From Gammaproteobacteria bacterium (GTDB taxonomy: Bacteria; Pseudomonadota; Gammaproteobacteria; Magnimaribacterales; Magnimaribacteraceae): a stretch of 7,048 bases of DNA. The stretch spans positions 1 to 7,048 of the forward strand of contig PCBA01000057.1 of NCBI GenBank assembly GCA_002730855.1. The letters are read 5' to 3'. The translations under genes and the position numbers were made by a program. The notes below the pieces were generated by a model, which saw only the letters and a list, made by a program, of their open reading frames with translations, was not told the origin of the DNA and did not search any database. Below are positions 1 through 6,839 of this stretch, one piece after another (the stretch's first letter is position 1; every line of letters begins with the position of its first letter).

Positions 1-1067
1 AGTTTCGTCGGAGGATAATATGCATTCGGATCAGGCGGAGTAAATGAAAAGGCCGGCGCCTGCCCTCCTTTAGCAACTTTATCAATTATCTGTTTTCTAT
101 CAATAGAGAGCGATATAGCTTGCCTAACTAATTTGTTATTTAAGGGCTCTTTTTTAACATTAAAACGATAATAATACGTACCGTAATAAGGTTCTATTTT
201 AATGTTGTTAGGATACTGCTCTTGATAAGGCCCTATTTTCTCTAAAGGAACTGTGCTCGTAACATGAAGTTGTCCTGAGCGAAACATACGATCTTCTCTT
301 GTCCCATTATCTATAGGAAAAAAATGAATTTCATTTAACTTAACTCTTTCAGCATCCCAATAAGAAGGACTTTTTTTAACTTTTATAACTTTATTTAAAC
401 GCCATTCTTCTAGAGTAAAAGGTCCATTCCCAATAAAATTACCCGGCCTTGTCCATTGGTTTCCTAAACTATCAATCTCTCCATACTTTTCTATAGTTGC
501 CCGATGAACAGGCCTAGTGGTGTAGTGAGCCAGTAATCCAATAAAATAAGGAGCTGGATTTCTCAAACTTACTTGGAGTGTTTGATCATCTATAGATTTA
601 ACACCAACTAAAGAGAAGTCATCAATCTTTCCTTTGTTAAAGTTCTCAGCATTAACAACGTCATAAAGCATATCTGGATATTTTGATCCTAAAGAAGGCA
701 TTAACATTCTCTTCCATGCATACACAAAGTCCTTTGAAGTAACTGGATCTCCGTTAGACCAGGTAGCTGAATCCCTTAGATGAAAATTATAAGTTTTGCC
801 GTCTTCCGAAATATCCCAACTAGAAGCAACACCAGGAAGTGGAGCAAGTCCTTCGGGATGTCTAATCACAAGTCCTTCCAATAAAGCCATTAATATATGA
901 CTTTCTGGTACCCCAGTAACAGTGTGAGGGTCTAGGTCTTTTGGCTCGGTACCATTACCTATATAAAGGATAGAGTCTTGATATGCTGTAGAAACAGGAC
1001 TTTCAGTCTTACTACAACTTGAAACAACAATTACAGCAATAAGGGCTAATAGAGTTCTTAATTTCAT
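1..1067 (-). CDS. oppA: OppA-type oligopeptide-binding lipoprotein of an ABC transporter (SBP family 5), C-terminus cut by window edge
   Basis: I translated this open frame by hand from the ATG at 1067-1065; it stays open for 355 codons to the left edge. Family members run about 500-550 residues, so roughly the last third lies outside the window. The N-terminus is a short basic stretch and a hydrophobic core ending in the lipobox VSSC, with Cys18 as the acylated residue. Ser at +2 would favour sorting to the outer membrane, by the E. coli rule. The mature part carries family 5 hallmarks: NGTEPKDLDPH (38-48), the YNFHLRDSATWSNGDPVTSKDF block (about 93-114), WTRPGNFIGNGPFTLEEW (205-222), SPSYWDAERVKLNEIHFFPI (233-252) and RQAISLSIDR (315-324). 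Family members bind short peptides and hand them to an inner-membrane permease. It follows the FimV-like gene by 21 bases on the same strand, so co-transcription is likely. No strong Shine-Dalgarno is visible before the start. A murein-peptide (MppA-like) or other peptide specificity cannot be excluded; permease genes would be expected further left, if linked. Confidence 0.9.
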   Translation of the reverse strand, partial: MKLRTLLALIAVIVVSSCSKTESPVSTAYQDSILYIGNGTEPKDLDPHTVTGVPESHILMALLEGLVIRHPEGLAPLPGVASSWDISEDGKTYNFHLRDSATWSNGDPVTSKDFVYAWKRMLMPSLGSKYPDMLYDVVNAENFNKGKIDDFSLVGVKSIDDQTLQVSLRNPAPYFIGLLAHYTTRPVHRATIEKYGEIDSLGNQWTRPGNFIGNGPFTLEEWRLNKVIKVKKSPSYWDAERVKLNEIHFFPIDNGTREDRMFRSGQLHVTSTVPLEKIGPYQEQYPNNIKIEPYYGTYYYRFNVKKEPLNNKLVRQAISLSIDRKQIIDKVAKGGQAPAFSFTPPDPNAYYPPTK

Positions 1068-1088
1068 GATTTTGATAATAGTTAAATA

Positions 1089-1925
1089 TTACTTAGTTCG
1101 TCTAACTTTATATTTTTTATTTTTACCATCCAGTACTAAGTTAAAGGTTCCAAAAAGGCCCTTAGATACAACGGCTTTAGTTCCTTTAGAAAGAATATTC
1201 TTTTTAATGGGCTCTAATATTTTCCAGCTCTGATTGTTATTTAATTTGATTATATATCTATCAACGTCATATCTTTTTACGGATGATATTTCTGAACTAA
1301 CTTCATCTAATAGGGTTACATTGTCTTTCTTTTCAATCGTCTCCCTTAATAGACTTCCTCTTTTTCCAAATAAATCATTAGCGTAATCTTGGTTATTGCT
1401 TTGAGAGCTACTTTGAGTAACTACCGTATTAGCTTCTGTTTTCCTGCTTAGAGATTTGTCATAACATTTTAATCTTAAATTAGGATCAGTAAGGTCTAAG
1501 CAACTACTTAGATCATTCGAATCTCTTTGGACAACTTCATAGTTAATTTCTTTTTGTTTCTTTAAAGGAAGAAAGCCGAAATACCTTCTCTCTCTTAGTC
1601 CCTCTGCATCAAAAGAGATTTTGAAATCATAATAACTTTCTTCTGTATTACTGGCAGAGGTTATTCTAAGTATCTTTATGCCTGGTTTATTTTCAACCAA
1701 TTCTAGGTAAAGATTATTTGCATCCAGCATGGTCTTATTTTTAATAAATGCAATAGAAGAGCTTGTGATAGAGATATCTTCTTCAGTTAATTTATTTACA
1801 TTGCTTAAAACTAATCTTGCTTCAAATGGTTCTCCTTTAATCGATACTACTTTTAAGCCTCCAATTTCTAATGAGAAGACATTAAGGCTAATCAATAAGA
1901 GTAGACTGTAAAAAGTTTTATTCAT
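1089..1925 (-). CDS. Periplasmic protein with FimV-type N-terminal domain and C-terminal CYD-motif/NGQ-W domain, function unknown
   Basis: This 278-residue protein starts with a signal peptide (about 1-18, ending NVFS, mature LEIGGLKV). Residues about 19-122 match the pattern of the FimV N-terminal domain: G-L-x-V-x-S-x-x-GEPFEA-x-L-x-L, a TEEDI motif at 47-51, and a conserved strand pattern ending in YFGFLPL. Residues 142-156 hold a C-x11-CYD motif (Cys142, Cys154) with RLKCYD. It is followed by an FG pair (186-187), a low-complexity Ser/Gln/Asn stretch (about 170-180) and a C-terminal module: NNNQSWKILEP (229-239), then KGTKAVVSKGLFGTFNLVLDG (247-267) and a basic RRTK end. That second half resembles small proteobacterial exported proteins with a CYD motif followed by an NGQ-W and a G-F-G-S/T-F/Y signature. 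There is no LysM, transmembrane segment or TPR region, so it is not full-length FimV. FimV in Pseudomonas organises polar and pilus functions at the peptidoglycan; whether that role carries over is unknown. The two Cys may form a disulfide. It lies between the receptor terminator and the OppA-type gene. Confidence 0.82.
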   Translation of the reverse strand: MNKTFYSLLLLISLNVFSLEIGGLKVVSIKGEPFEARLVLSNVNKLTEEDISITSSSIAFIKNKTMLDANNLYLELVENKPGIKILRITSASNTEESYYDFKISFDAEGLRERRYFGFLPLKKQKEINYEVVQRDSNDLSSCLDLTDPNLRLKCYDKSLSRKTEANTVVTQSSSQSNNQDYANDLFGKRGSLLRETIEKKDNVTLLDEVSSEISSVKRYDVDRYIIKLNNNQSWKILEPIKKNILSKGTKAVVSKGLFGTFNLVLDGKNKKYKVRRTK

Positions 1926-1963
1926 ATTTCTATTTTAACAATAGCTGGGTAAAGTAAAAAGGT

Positions 1964-1996
1964 AAAAAAAAGGGACCCTAAGGTCCCTTTCTTTTT
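1964..1996 (-). terminator. Rho-independent terminator of the TonB-dependent receptor gene
   Basis: A perfect 9-bp stem (AAAGGGACC at 1969-1977, GGTCCCTTT at 1982-1990) encloses the 4-base loop CTAA. Read leftward it begins about 15 bases after the receptor stop codon and runs directly into an uninterrupted T tract (positions 1971-1964 on the minus strand), the classic intrinsic terminator form. The plus strand also shows CTTTTT after the stem, so it could act in both directions, although no plus-strand gene ends here. It separates the receptor transcript from the FimV-like and OppA-type genes, which therefore need either read-through or a promoter of their own in the 38 bases before position 1925. 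Confidence 0.85.
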
Positions 1997-2004
1997 ACTC
2001 AGAT

Positions 2005-4731
2005 TTAGAATCTCTGAGTTAATTTAGCGAAGAACGTTCTTCCGTATAGATCATACAGAGACATGTTCCACTCATTATCACTATCAATGATTGGGTCTTT
2101 ATTTTCCAAATTCCTAATACCTAAAGTTATTGAAGTATTAGTTGGAGCATCGTAAGTGAATTGAACATTATGAATTTCATAAGAAGATAAACTTCCTGAT
2201 GCAGAACTTGATAAAGTTGGTACATCAAAAGAAGAGAATTCTTGCATGCCATCAATATATTCAATTTGATAATAAGCTGACCAATCACCCTTGTACCAGT
2301 TCAAAGTTAGATTAGCTCTGAATTGAGGAACACCATTTCTACCAATCTTGTTAACCATAGGTCCTGAAAGGTAATCTTCAGTAAGATATTCATCAATGTA
2401 AGTTACGTCTAAACGTGGTGCAAAAGTACCGGCTCTATCAGTATCGTGACTGTAACGAATAGCTACATCATAACCACTGATTTCTATACCACCGAAGTTC
2501 GCCATAGGGGCTCGAATTTCATCTAGCGCACCTCTACAAGGTCCAGGTATAGCGTAAGCACAGTTTCCTGATCCATCATCAACCGCACTAGATCCAGCCT
2601 TATAAGGCTTACGTTTAACTTCAGCATTTGGAACTGAACCTGTAATTTTTGAAAGAGTTCCAGCCCATTCAGCTAGTAATAAATCAGTTGCTGAAACAAG
2701 TTGTTCCATATTTTCAAGTTCAAGGGAATACGCATCAACAACAATCGATAGATCCTCTATAGGATTCCAAATAATACCGAAGTTTGTGTACTGCCCTTCT
2801 TCAGGCCCAAGATCAGGGTTTGCCAATCTATAAGTTGTTCTTTGTGCAGTACAAGACGTTGTGCCTAAGTTAGCACACTCAAAATGGTCTTTAGCTGTAT
2901 CTGCAGAGAAAGAAGTAGACATATTAAGAGAATCAAGAGTAGGAGCTATAAAACTCTCTGAGTAAGATGCTCTTAGAACTAAATTATCCATAGCTTGATA
3001 CCTAACAGAGAACTTAGAATTATCTGTAGTACCGAAGTCATTAAAGTCATCATGACGATGGGCTATATTCAGCTCAAGACCTTCTGCTAGAGGCGCTCTT
3101 AATTCCATGAATTGAGCTCTAGTGTCTCTAAATCCACTGGAAGAATTACCTGCAGAGCCCATTACGTTTCCTGATTCACTTTGTGGGTCAACTGCAACAC
3201 TATATTCAGTGTCCATGAATTCTGATCCAAATACCCATTGGAAAGCACCAGCACCAAGATCAACTGGCAATTCACCATCAAATGAGAAGCCTGCATGAAC
3301 TAACTTCATGTCATCTTCACTCATTACAGTGTGCCTTAATTGTGTAGCTTGTGTAGAACTCATGTTAGCGAATTCAAATTCACCATCTTCAGCTAGCTTA
3401 GAAGCTACTGAAGCAAGGGTATAATTGTAACCGATTTGATCATAATCTAAATGAGTATGGTGACCAAAAACGTTATAACCAACTGCTCCATCCATGATAT
3501 TACCTTTAAATTCAACTAGGTAATCTTTCATAGTGTCTTCATTAAGTCCAAGCCTAGGACCAACTGATCTCATACGATAATAAATTGAAACCTCATCGTA
3601 ATCTGACGCACCACCTGAGTCAGCAAGTAGTTGTGCTTCCGTGAAAGGACATTTTGCCCATTTACTACACTCAACTACAAAAGCTCCTGCTACAGGTGCG
3701 TAACGACCTCTACTAGCAACTCTTGTGTAAATACCTCTGGCATTTATAGAGTGGTTGTCATTAATATCGTAGTTATAGTTAATGAACATAGTATCTCTAC
3801 CTTCAGAAGCATCTTCAGCCATGATTTTATTGTAAGGATACAGCACCAATCCGCCGCCGCCATAATCAAAAGTTCTTCCTCCATCTAGGAAGTCAGCTTG
3901 ACCAACACAATCAGGTATAGCTTGATAACCTATTCCAGCACCGGAATAAGACCACAAGTTACAAGAATAAAAACTTGCATTAAGAGTGTGTGAAAAGGCC
4001 AAGGTTGCATTTGAAGCATCGTATCCAGCTCTGTAGTTAGGTGATGACCACCATCTGTCTTTCATGTAAACGATATCTCTATCATCATGCTCGAAAGAGA
4101 AAACTACGTTTCCAACATCAGTCGATAGACCTCCTGTTAGAGAGAAAGCTTCTTGATCTCCGCCAGCTCTTTCTGGACTACCTTGGTATAAATTAAACTC
4201 TACACCTTCGAAGTCTTTCTTCATGATGATATTCACAACACCAGCAAGAGCGTCAGAACCGTATAATGCAGAAGCACCATCAGTTAAGATTTCTACTCTT
4301 TCCACAGCACCGAAAGGGATACTGTTAATGTTTGCTGCAACTCCACCGTAACTTGGTGAACCTGCCATTCTTTTACCATCTAAAAGAACTAGTGTTCTAG
4401 CCGAACCAGCACCTCTCAAACTGATAGTTGCCTGACTTTGTGCAGTACTACCTGAGCGAGGTTGGAACGAACCAAAACTGTTAAAAGTTTGTTGCCTTAA
4501 CACTTCTGCTAGAGATATCTCACCTGTCGCTTCAATATCACTTGCATCAATTGTTATTACTGGACTGGCCCCGTCTGCATCCGTTCTAGCAATACGAGAA
4601 CCTGTTACTACAATCTCTTCAACTTCTTCTTCTGCATCATCACCTTCAGCCGAAATGACTAAACTTGAAAATGAAAAAACAAGCGAAAGAGCTAGGAACG
4701 ATTTCATCCAAAAGGACGTAAAATGTTTCAT
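2005..4731 (-). CDS. TonB-dependent outer-membrane receptor
   Basis: This is a 908-residue receptor counted from the chosen start. I prefer the ATG at 4731-4729 over the in-frame ATG at 4743-4741, because a GGGGGA Shine-Dalgarno lies just before the former and nothing similar before the latter. The signal peptide (about 1-28) ends SSLVISA, followed by an acidic linker and the TonB-box-like EEIVVTGSRI (38-47). The plug domain (about 55-175) contains ISLRGAGSARTLVLLDGKRM and DGASALYGSDALAGVVNIIM. The barrel shows the RASYSESFIAPT motif (about 587-598), NPDLGPEEG (638-646) and the terminal GRTFFAKLTQRF ending in Phe, the usual signal for barrel insertion. Such receptors import substrates across the outer membrane using energy from TonB-ExbBD. 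Four closely spaced Cys pairs (about 257/275, 355/361, 619/627, 724/732) probably form disulfides in surface loops. The substrate is not readable from sequence. The divergent S9 peptidase and the nearby OppA-type gene hint at peptides, but siderophores or other ligands remain possible. Confidence 0.95.
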   Translation of the reverse strand: MKHFTSFWMKSFLALSLVFSFSSLVISAEGDDAEEEVEEIVVTGSRIARTDADGASPVITIDASDIEATGEISLAEVLRQQTFNSFGSFQPRSGSTAQSQATISLRGAGSARTLVLLDGKRMAGSPSYGGVAANINSIPFGAVERVEILTDGASALYGSDALAGVVNIIMKKDFEGVEFNLYQGSPERAGGDQEAFSLTGGLSTDVGNVVFSFEHDDRDIVYMKDRWWSSPNYRAGYDASNATLAFSHTLNASFYSCNLWSYSGAGIGYQAIPDCVGQADFLDGGRTFDYGGGGLVLYPYNKIMAEDASEGRDTMFINYNYDINDNHSINARGIYTRVASRGRYAPVAGAFVVECSKWAKCPFTEAQLLADSGGASDYDEVSIYYRMRSVGPRLGLNEDTMKDYLVEFKGNIMDGAVGYNVFGHHTHLDYDQIGYNYTLASVASKLAEDGEFEFANMSSTQATQLRHTVMSEDDMKLVHAGFSFDGELPVDLGAGAFQWVFGSEFMDTEYSVAVDPQSESGNVMGSAGNSSSGFRDTRAQFMELRAPLAEGLELNIAHRHDDFNDFGTTDNSKFSVRYQAMDNLVLRASYSESFIAPTLDSLNMSTSFSADTAKDHFECANLGTTSCTAQRTTYRLANPDLGPEEGQYTNFGIIWNPIEDLSIVVDAYSLELENMEQLVSATDLLLAEWAGTLSKITGSVPNAEVKRKPYKAGSSAVDDGSGNCAYAIPGPCRGALDEIRAPMANFGGIEISGYDVAIRYSHDTDRAGTFAPRLDVTYIDEYLTEDYLSGPMVNKIGRNGVPQFRANLTLNWYKGDWSAYYQIEYIDGMQEFSSFDVPTLSSSASGSLSSYEIHNVQFTYDAPTNTSITLGIRNLENKDPIIDSDNEWNMSLYDLYGRTFFAKLTQRF

Positions 4732-4740
4732 ATAATCCCC
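4725..4740 (-). promoter_or_regulatory. Ribosome binding site that decides the receptor start
   Basis: On the minus strand, GGGGGA sits four bases before the ATG at 4731-4729, a spacing compatible with initiation there. The upstream in-frame ATG at 4743 overlaps this G run and has only AT-rich sequence before it. Starting at the downstream ATG also gives a more standard signal peptide beginning MKHF. Confidence 0.6.
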
Positions 4741-4919
4741 CATTTGTATATGTTGAAGAGGATTTTCTCTTAAAAAGCCTTGTTTTGCAATAAAAAAGTC
4801 TGTTTTGTGAATAAAAGGTGAGTTTATTTTAAAGGATTTTCATCCTAGAAATGTACTTCTTAAGTGGCAACAATTAAAATATAAGAATAATTATCAATTA
4901 ACCCAGTAAAATTCAAATT
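4732..4919. promoter_or_regulatory. Divergent intergenic region with promoters for the receptor and the S9 peptidase operon
   Basis: This AT-rich interval separates two divergent coding blocks, so it must contain a leftward promoter for the receptor and a rightward one for the peptidase. Rightward, TATAAG at 4880-4885 is the best -10-like hexamer, but its -35 partner is poor. Leftward, TTGCAA (4790-4785) with a 17-base spacer to GAAAAT (4767-4762) is a possible pair with 4 of 6 matches each. Two imperfect direct repeats start at 4781 and 4801 (TGTTTTGCAATAAAA and TGTTTTGTGAATAAAA), exactly 20 bases apart. AGGATTTTC occurs twice (4759-4767 and 4833-4841), each within a small inverted repeat. 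The presence of promoters follows from the layout; the exact elements are guesses. No small gene was found here. Confidence 0.45.
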
Positions 4920-6836
4920 ATGAAAAAATTAATCTTTATTCTTGTTTTCTCTTCAAATTATATTTTTAGTGAGCTACCTGTAGAAAATTTCTATAAATTT
5001 ACTGAGTTCAGTAACTTAATAATCTCTCCTTCTGGCAAGTACTTTGCTTCTGAAGTCGATGCAGAAAAGACTTCTGGGGTAGTTATTATAGAGAGAGCCT
5101 CAATGAAGGTAATTCATACCCAGTCTTTTGGAAAAGATCAATATACAGCAGGTTTTAGATGGCTAAATAACGAAAGAATAGGTATTAGAGTTGGAAAAAG
5201 GTTTGGAGGTCTAGAAAGGCCTAAAGGCACTATATTTTATTGGGCTCTAAATGCTGATGGAACAAAGCAAAAGCTAATTATGGGTTCTTTAGCTCCTCAG
5301 CGCCTATCAAGATCATCAAGAGAGCCTACTAATATTGGCTGGAATGAAGTTATTGATACTCTTGATGACGATGAAAATCATATATTGGTTTCAATTTTTG
5401 AAAAAGCTAGTCCTACTATATATAAGGTAAATATATATACAGGCTCAAAAAGAAAAGTCCAAACTGCTCCTGCAAGGTCTTTATTACTAGATTCAGATAA
5501 GGTTATTAGAACATCTGTTGGTGAAAATAACAGTAATGAAACTGTATTTTATTACCGTCCTTCGAAAAATGATGAGTGGGAACATCATGCAACTTATAAG
5601 TTTGGAGAAGGTTCCATTCTCCCTTTAGCCTTCGATAAAGATGGAAAAAACCTCATTGTGGAGTGCTCAGATAAAGATAACCCTATAACTGGTATCTGCT
5701 TATACAATCCTGAAACTTATAAATTAACAACTATTTACCGTGATAAAACTGTAGATCCCGCTGGTTATATTTGGGACAGTGAAAATGAAATCCCTGTGGG
5801 CGTAGTTCTTCATGATGGTATACCAAGAATTCATTGGATAGATAAAGAAGCCAAGATTGGAAAGAAGATGAGAGCATTAGAAAAAACCTTTAAAGGCTAC
5901 AAAGTTAGGATTGCTTCATCTACAAAAGATGAAGTAGAGCTTGTAATTGGAGTAAGTAGTGATAGAGATCCAGGTGGATATTATCTTTTTAATACGGAAA
6001 CAAATGAACTAAAAGATTTAAATCTTAATAGAAGAGGATGGACTCAAGTTGGTCAAATGGTTAAAAACGAACCCTTCTCTTATCAATCAAGAGATGGTCT
6101 AACTATTCACGGGTTTCTTCACAGACCTAAAGGGGAAAGTACAAACTTACCTCTAGTACTTTATGTGCATGGTGGACCTCACGGGGTTAGAGATTATTGG
6201 GGCTTCGATCGTGAAGCTCAGTTTCTTGCTAATAGAGGCTTCGCTGTTATGCAAATAAATTACAGAGGCTCGGGAGGTTACGGAAATGCTTTTCTAAAAG
6301 CAGGTTTCAATAAGTGGGGTAACGTCATGCAAGATGATCTAACAGATGGTGTTCAATGGGCTATTGATCAAGGTATTGTTGATAAAGATAGAATTTGTAT
6401 ATATGGAGCAAGTTATGGTGGCTACGCAGCTATGATGTCTGCCTCGAGAGAACCTGACTTATATCAATGTGCCATTGGATATGTGGGAGTTTATGACGTG
6501 GATTCATTCACTTCAGTAGGAAACATACCTGGATGGAGAGGCGGAAGAGCTTACCTAAAGACTGTGATTCCTCAAGATGATGAAACCAGAAAAGCTTTCT
6601 CGCCTACTGAACAAGCTAGAAAAATAAAAGCTGCTATATTTCTTATTCACGGAAAAGACGATAAACAAGCTCACTTTCAAAATTATAAATTAATGACAAA
6701 AAAATTAGACTCTCTAGGTAAAGAATATAAATCTATGGTTAAAGATGGCGAAGAACATGGTTTTTATAAAAGAGAAAACGTCTATGAATTGGCTGAAGAG
6801 TTGGATAAATTTTTATCTGAACACATTGGAGATTAG
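4920..6836 (+). CDS. Exported S9 family serine peptidase (prolyl oligopeptidase / acylaminoacyl-peptidase type)
   Basis: This 638-residue protein has a short signal peptide (about 1-17, MKKLIFILVFSSNYIFS) that points to export. Residues about 20-375 form the N-terminal beta-propeller part, starting with the typical pattern of ISPSGKYFAS (35-44) and WLNNERIGI (81-89). The alpha/beta-hydrolase catalytic domain follows (about 385-635): HGGPH oxyanion motif (417-421), NYRGSGGYG (447-455), nucleophile Ser498 in GASYGG, acid Asp581 in HGKDDKQAHFQ, and His613 in GEEHGFY. The triad order and spacing are those of family S9, whose members cleave short peptides, often after Pro or at blocked N-termini. 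It is divergent from a TonB-dependent receptor, which fits degradation of imported peptides in the periplasm. Its stop is 3 bases before fabI, so the two are probably one operon. The start lacks a clear Shine-Dalgarno, and the leader is very AT-rich. Exact substrate specificity (S9A, B or C type) is not certain; length and domain pattern look closest to the S9C-like group. Confidence 0.95.
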   Translation: MKKLIFILVFSSNYIFSELPVENFYKFTEFSNLIISPSGKYFASEVDAEKTSGVVIIERASMKVIHTQSFGKDQYTAGFRWLNNERIGIRVGKRFGGLERPKGTIFYWALNADGTKQKLIMGSLAPQRLSRSSREPTNIGWNEVIDTLDDDENHILVSIFEKASPTIYKVNIYTGSKRKVQTAPARSLLLDSDKVIRTSVGENNSNETVFYYRPSKNDEWEHHATYKFGEGSILPLAFDKDGKNLIVECSDKDNPITGICLYNPETYKLTTIYRDKTVDPAGYIWDSENEIPVGVVLHDGIPRIHWIDKEAKIGKKMRALEKTFKGYKVRIASSTKDEVELVIGVSSDRDPGGYYLFNTETNELKDLNLNRRGWTQVGQMVKNEPFSYQSRDGLTIHGFLHRPKGESTNLPLVLYVHGGPHGVRDYWGFDREAQFLANRGFAVMQINYRGSGGYGNAFLKAGFNKWGNVMQDDLTDGVQWAIDQGIVDKDRICIYGASYGGYAAMMSASREPDLYQCAIGYVGVYDVDSFTSVGNIPGWRGGRAYLKTVIPQDDETRKAFSPTEQARKIKAAIFLIHGKDDKQAHFQNYKLMTKKLDSLGKEYKSMVKDGEEHGFYKRENVYELAEELDKFLSEHIGD

Positions 6837-6839
6837 ATA
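6828..6839 (+). promoter_or_regulatory. fabI ribosome binding site embedded in the end of the peptidase gene
   Basis: GGAGA at 6828-6832 lies within the last sense codons of the peptidase gene, seven bases before the fabI ATG at 6840. The peptidase stop TAG (6834-6836) falls between them. Ribosomes ending on the peptidase are therefore positioned to restart on fabI, which suggests translational coupling. This is one of the few clear Shine-Dalgarno sites in the window. Confidence 0.65.

Noticed and set aside
1457..1505. CYD motif suggesting a type VI secretion VasI-like protein
   Set aside because: The motif alone is shared by several exported protein families, the N-terminal domain is FimV-type, and no type VI secretion gene is present nearby.
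1729..1911. Plus-strand open frame of 60 codons
   Set aside because: It lies wholly antisense to the FimV-like gene, has no recognisable domain or ribosome binding site, and the minus-strand protein has clear family features.
3631..3888. Plus-strand open frame of 85 codons
   Set aside because: It is antisense to the TonB-dependent receptor barrel and has a composition without recognisable motifs; it is best explained as a shadow frame.
4741..4743. Upstream ATG as the receptor start
   Set aside because: It has no Shine-Dalgarno, while GGGGGA directly precedes the ATG at 4731; the shorter form gives a more typical signal peptide.
4880..4903. Possible Fur box (ATAATTATC-like sequence) upstream of the peptidase
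   Set aside because: By hand it matches only about 12 of 19 consensus positions, with one hexamer good and the others poor; such matches are expected by chance in AT-rich DNA.
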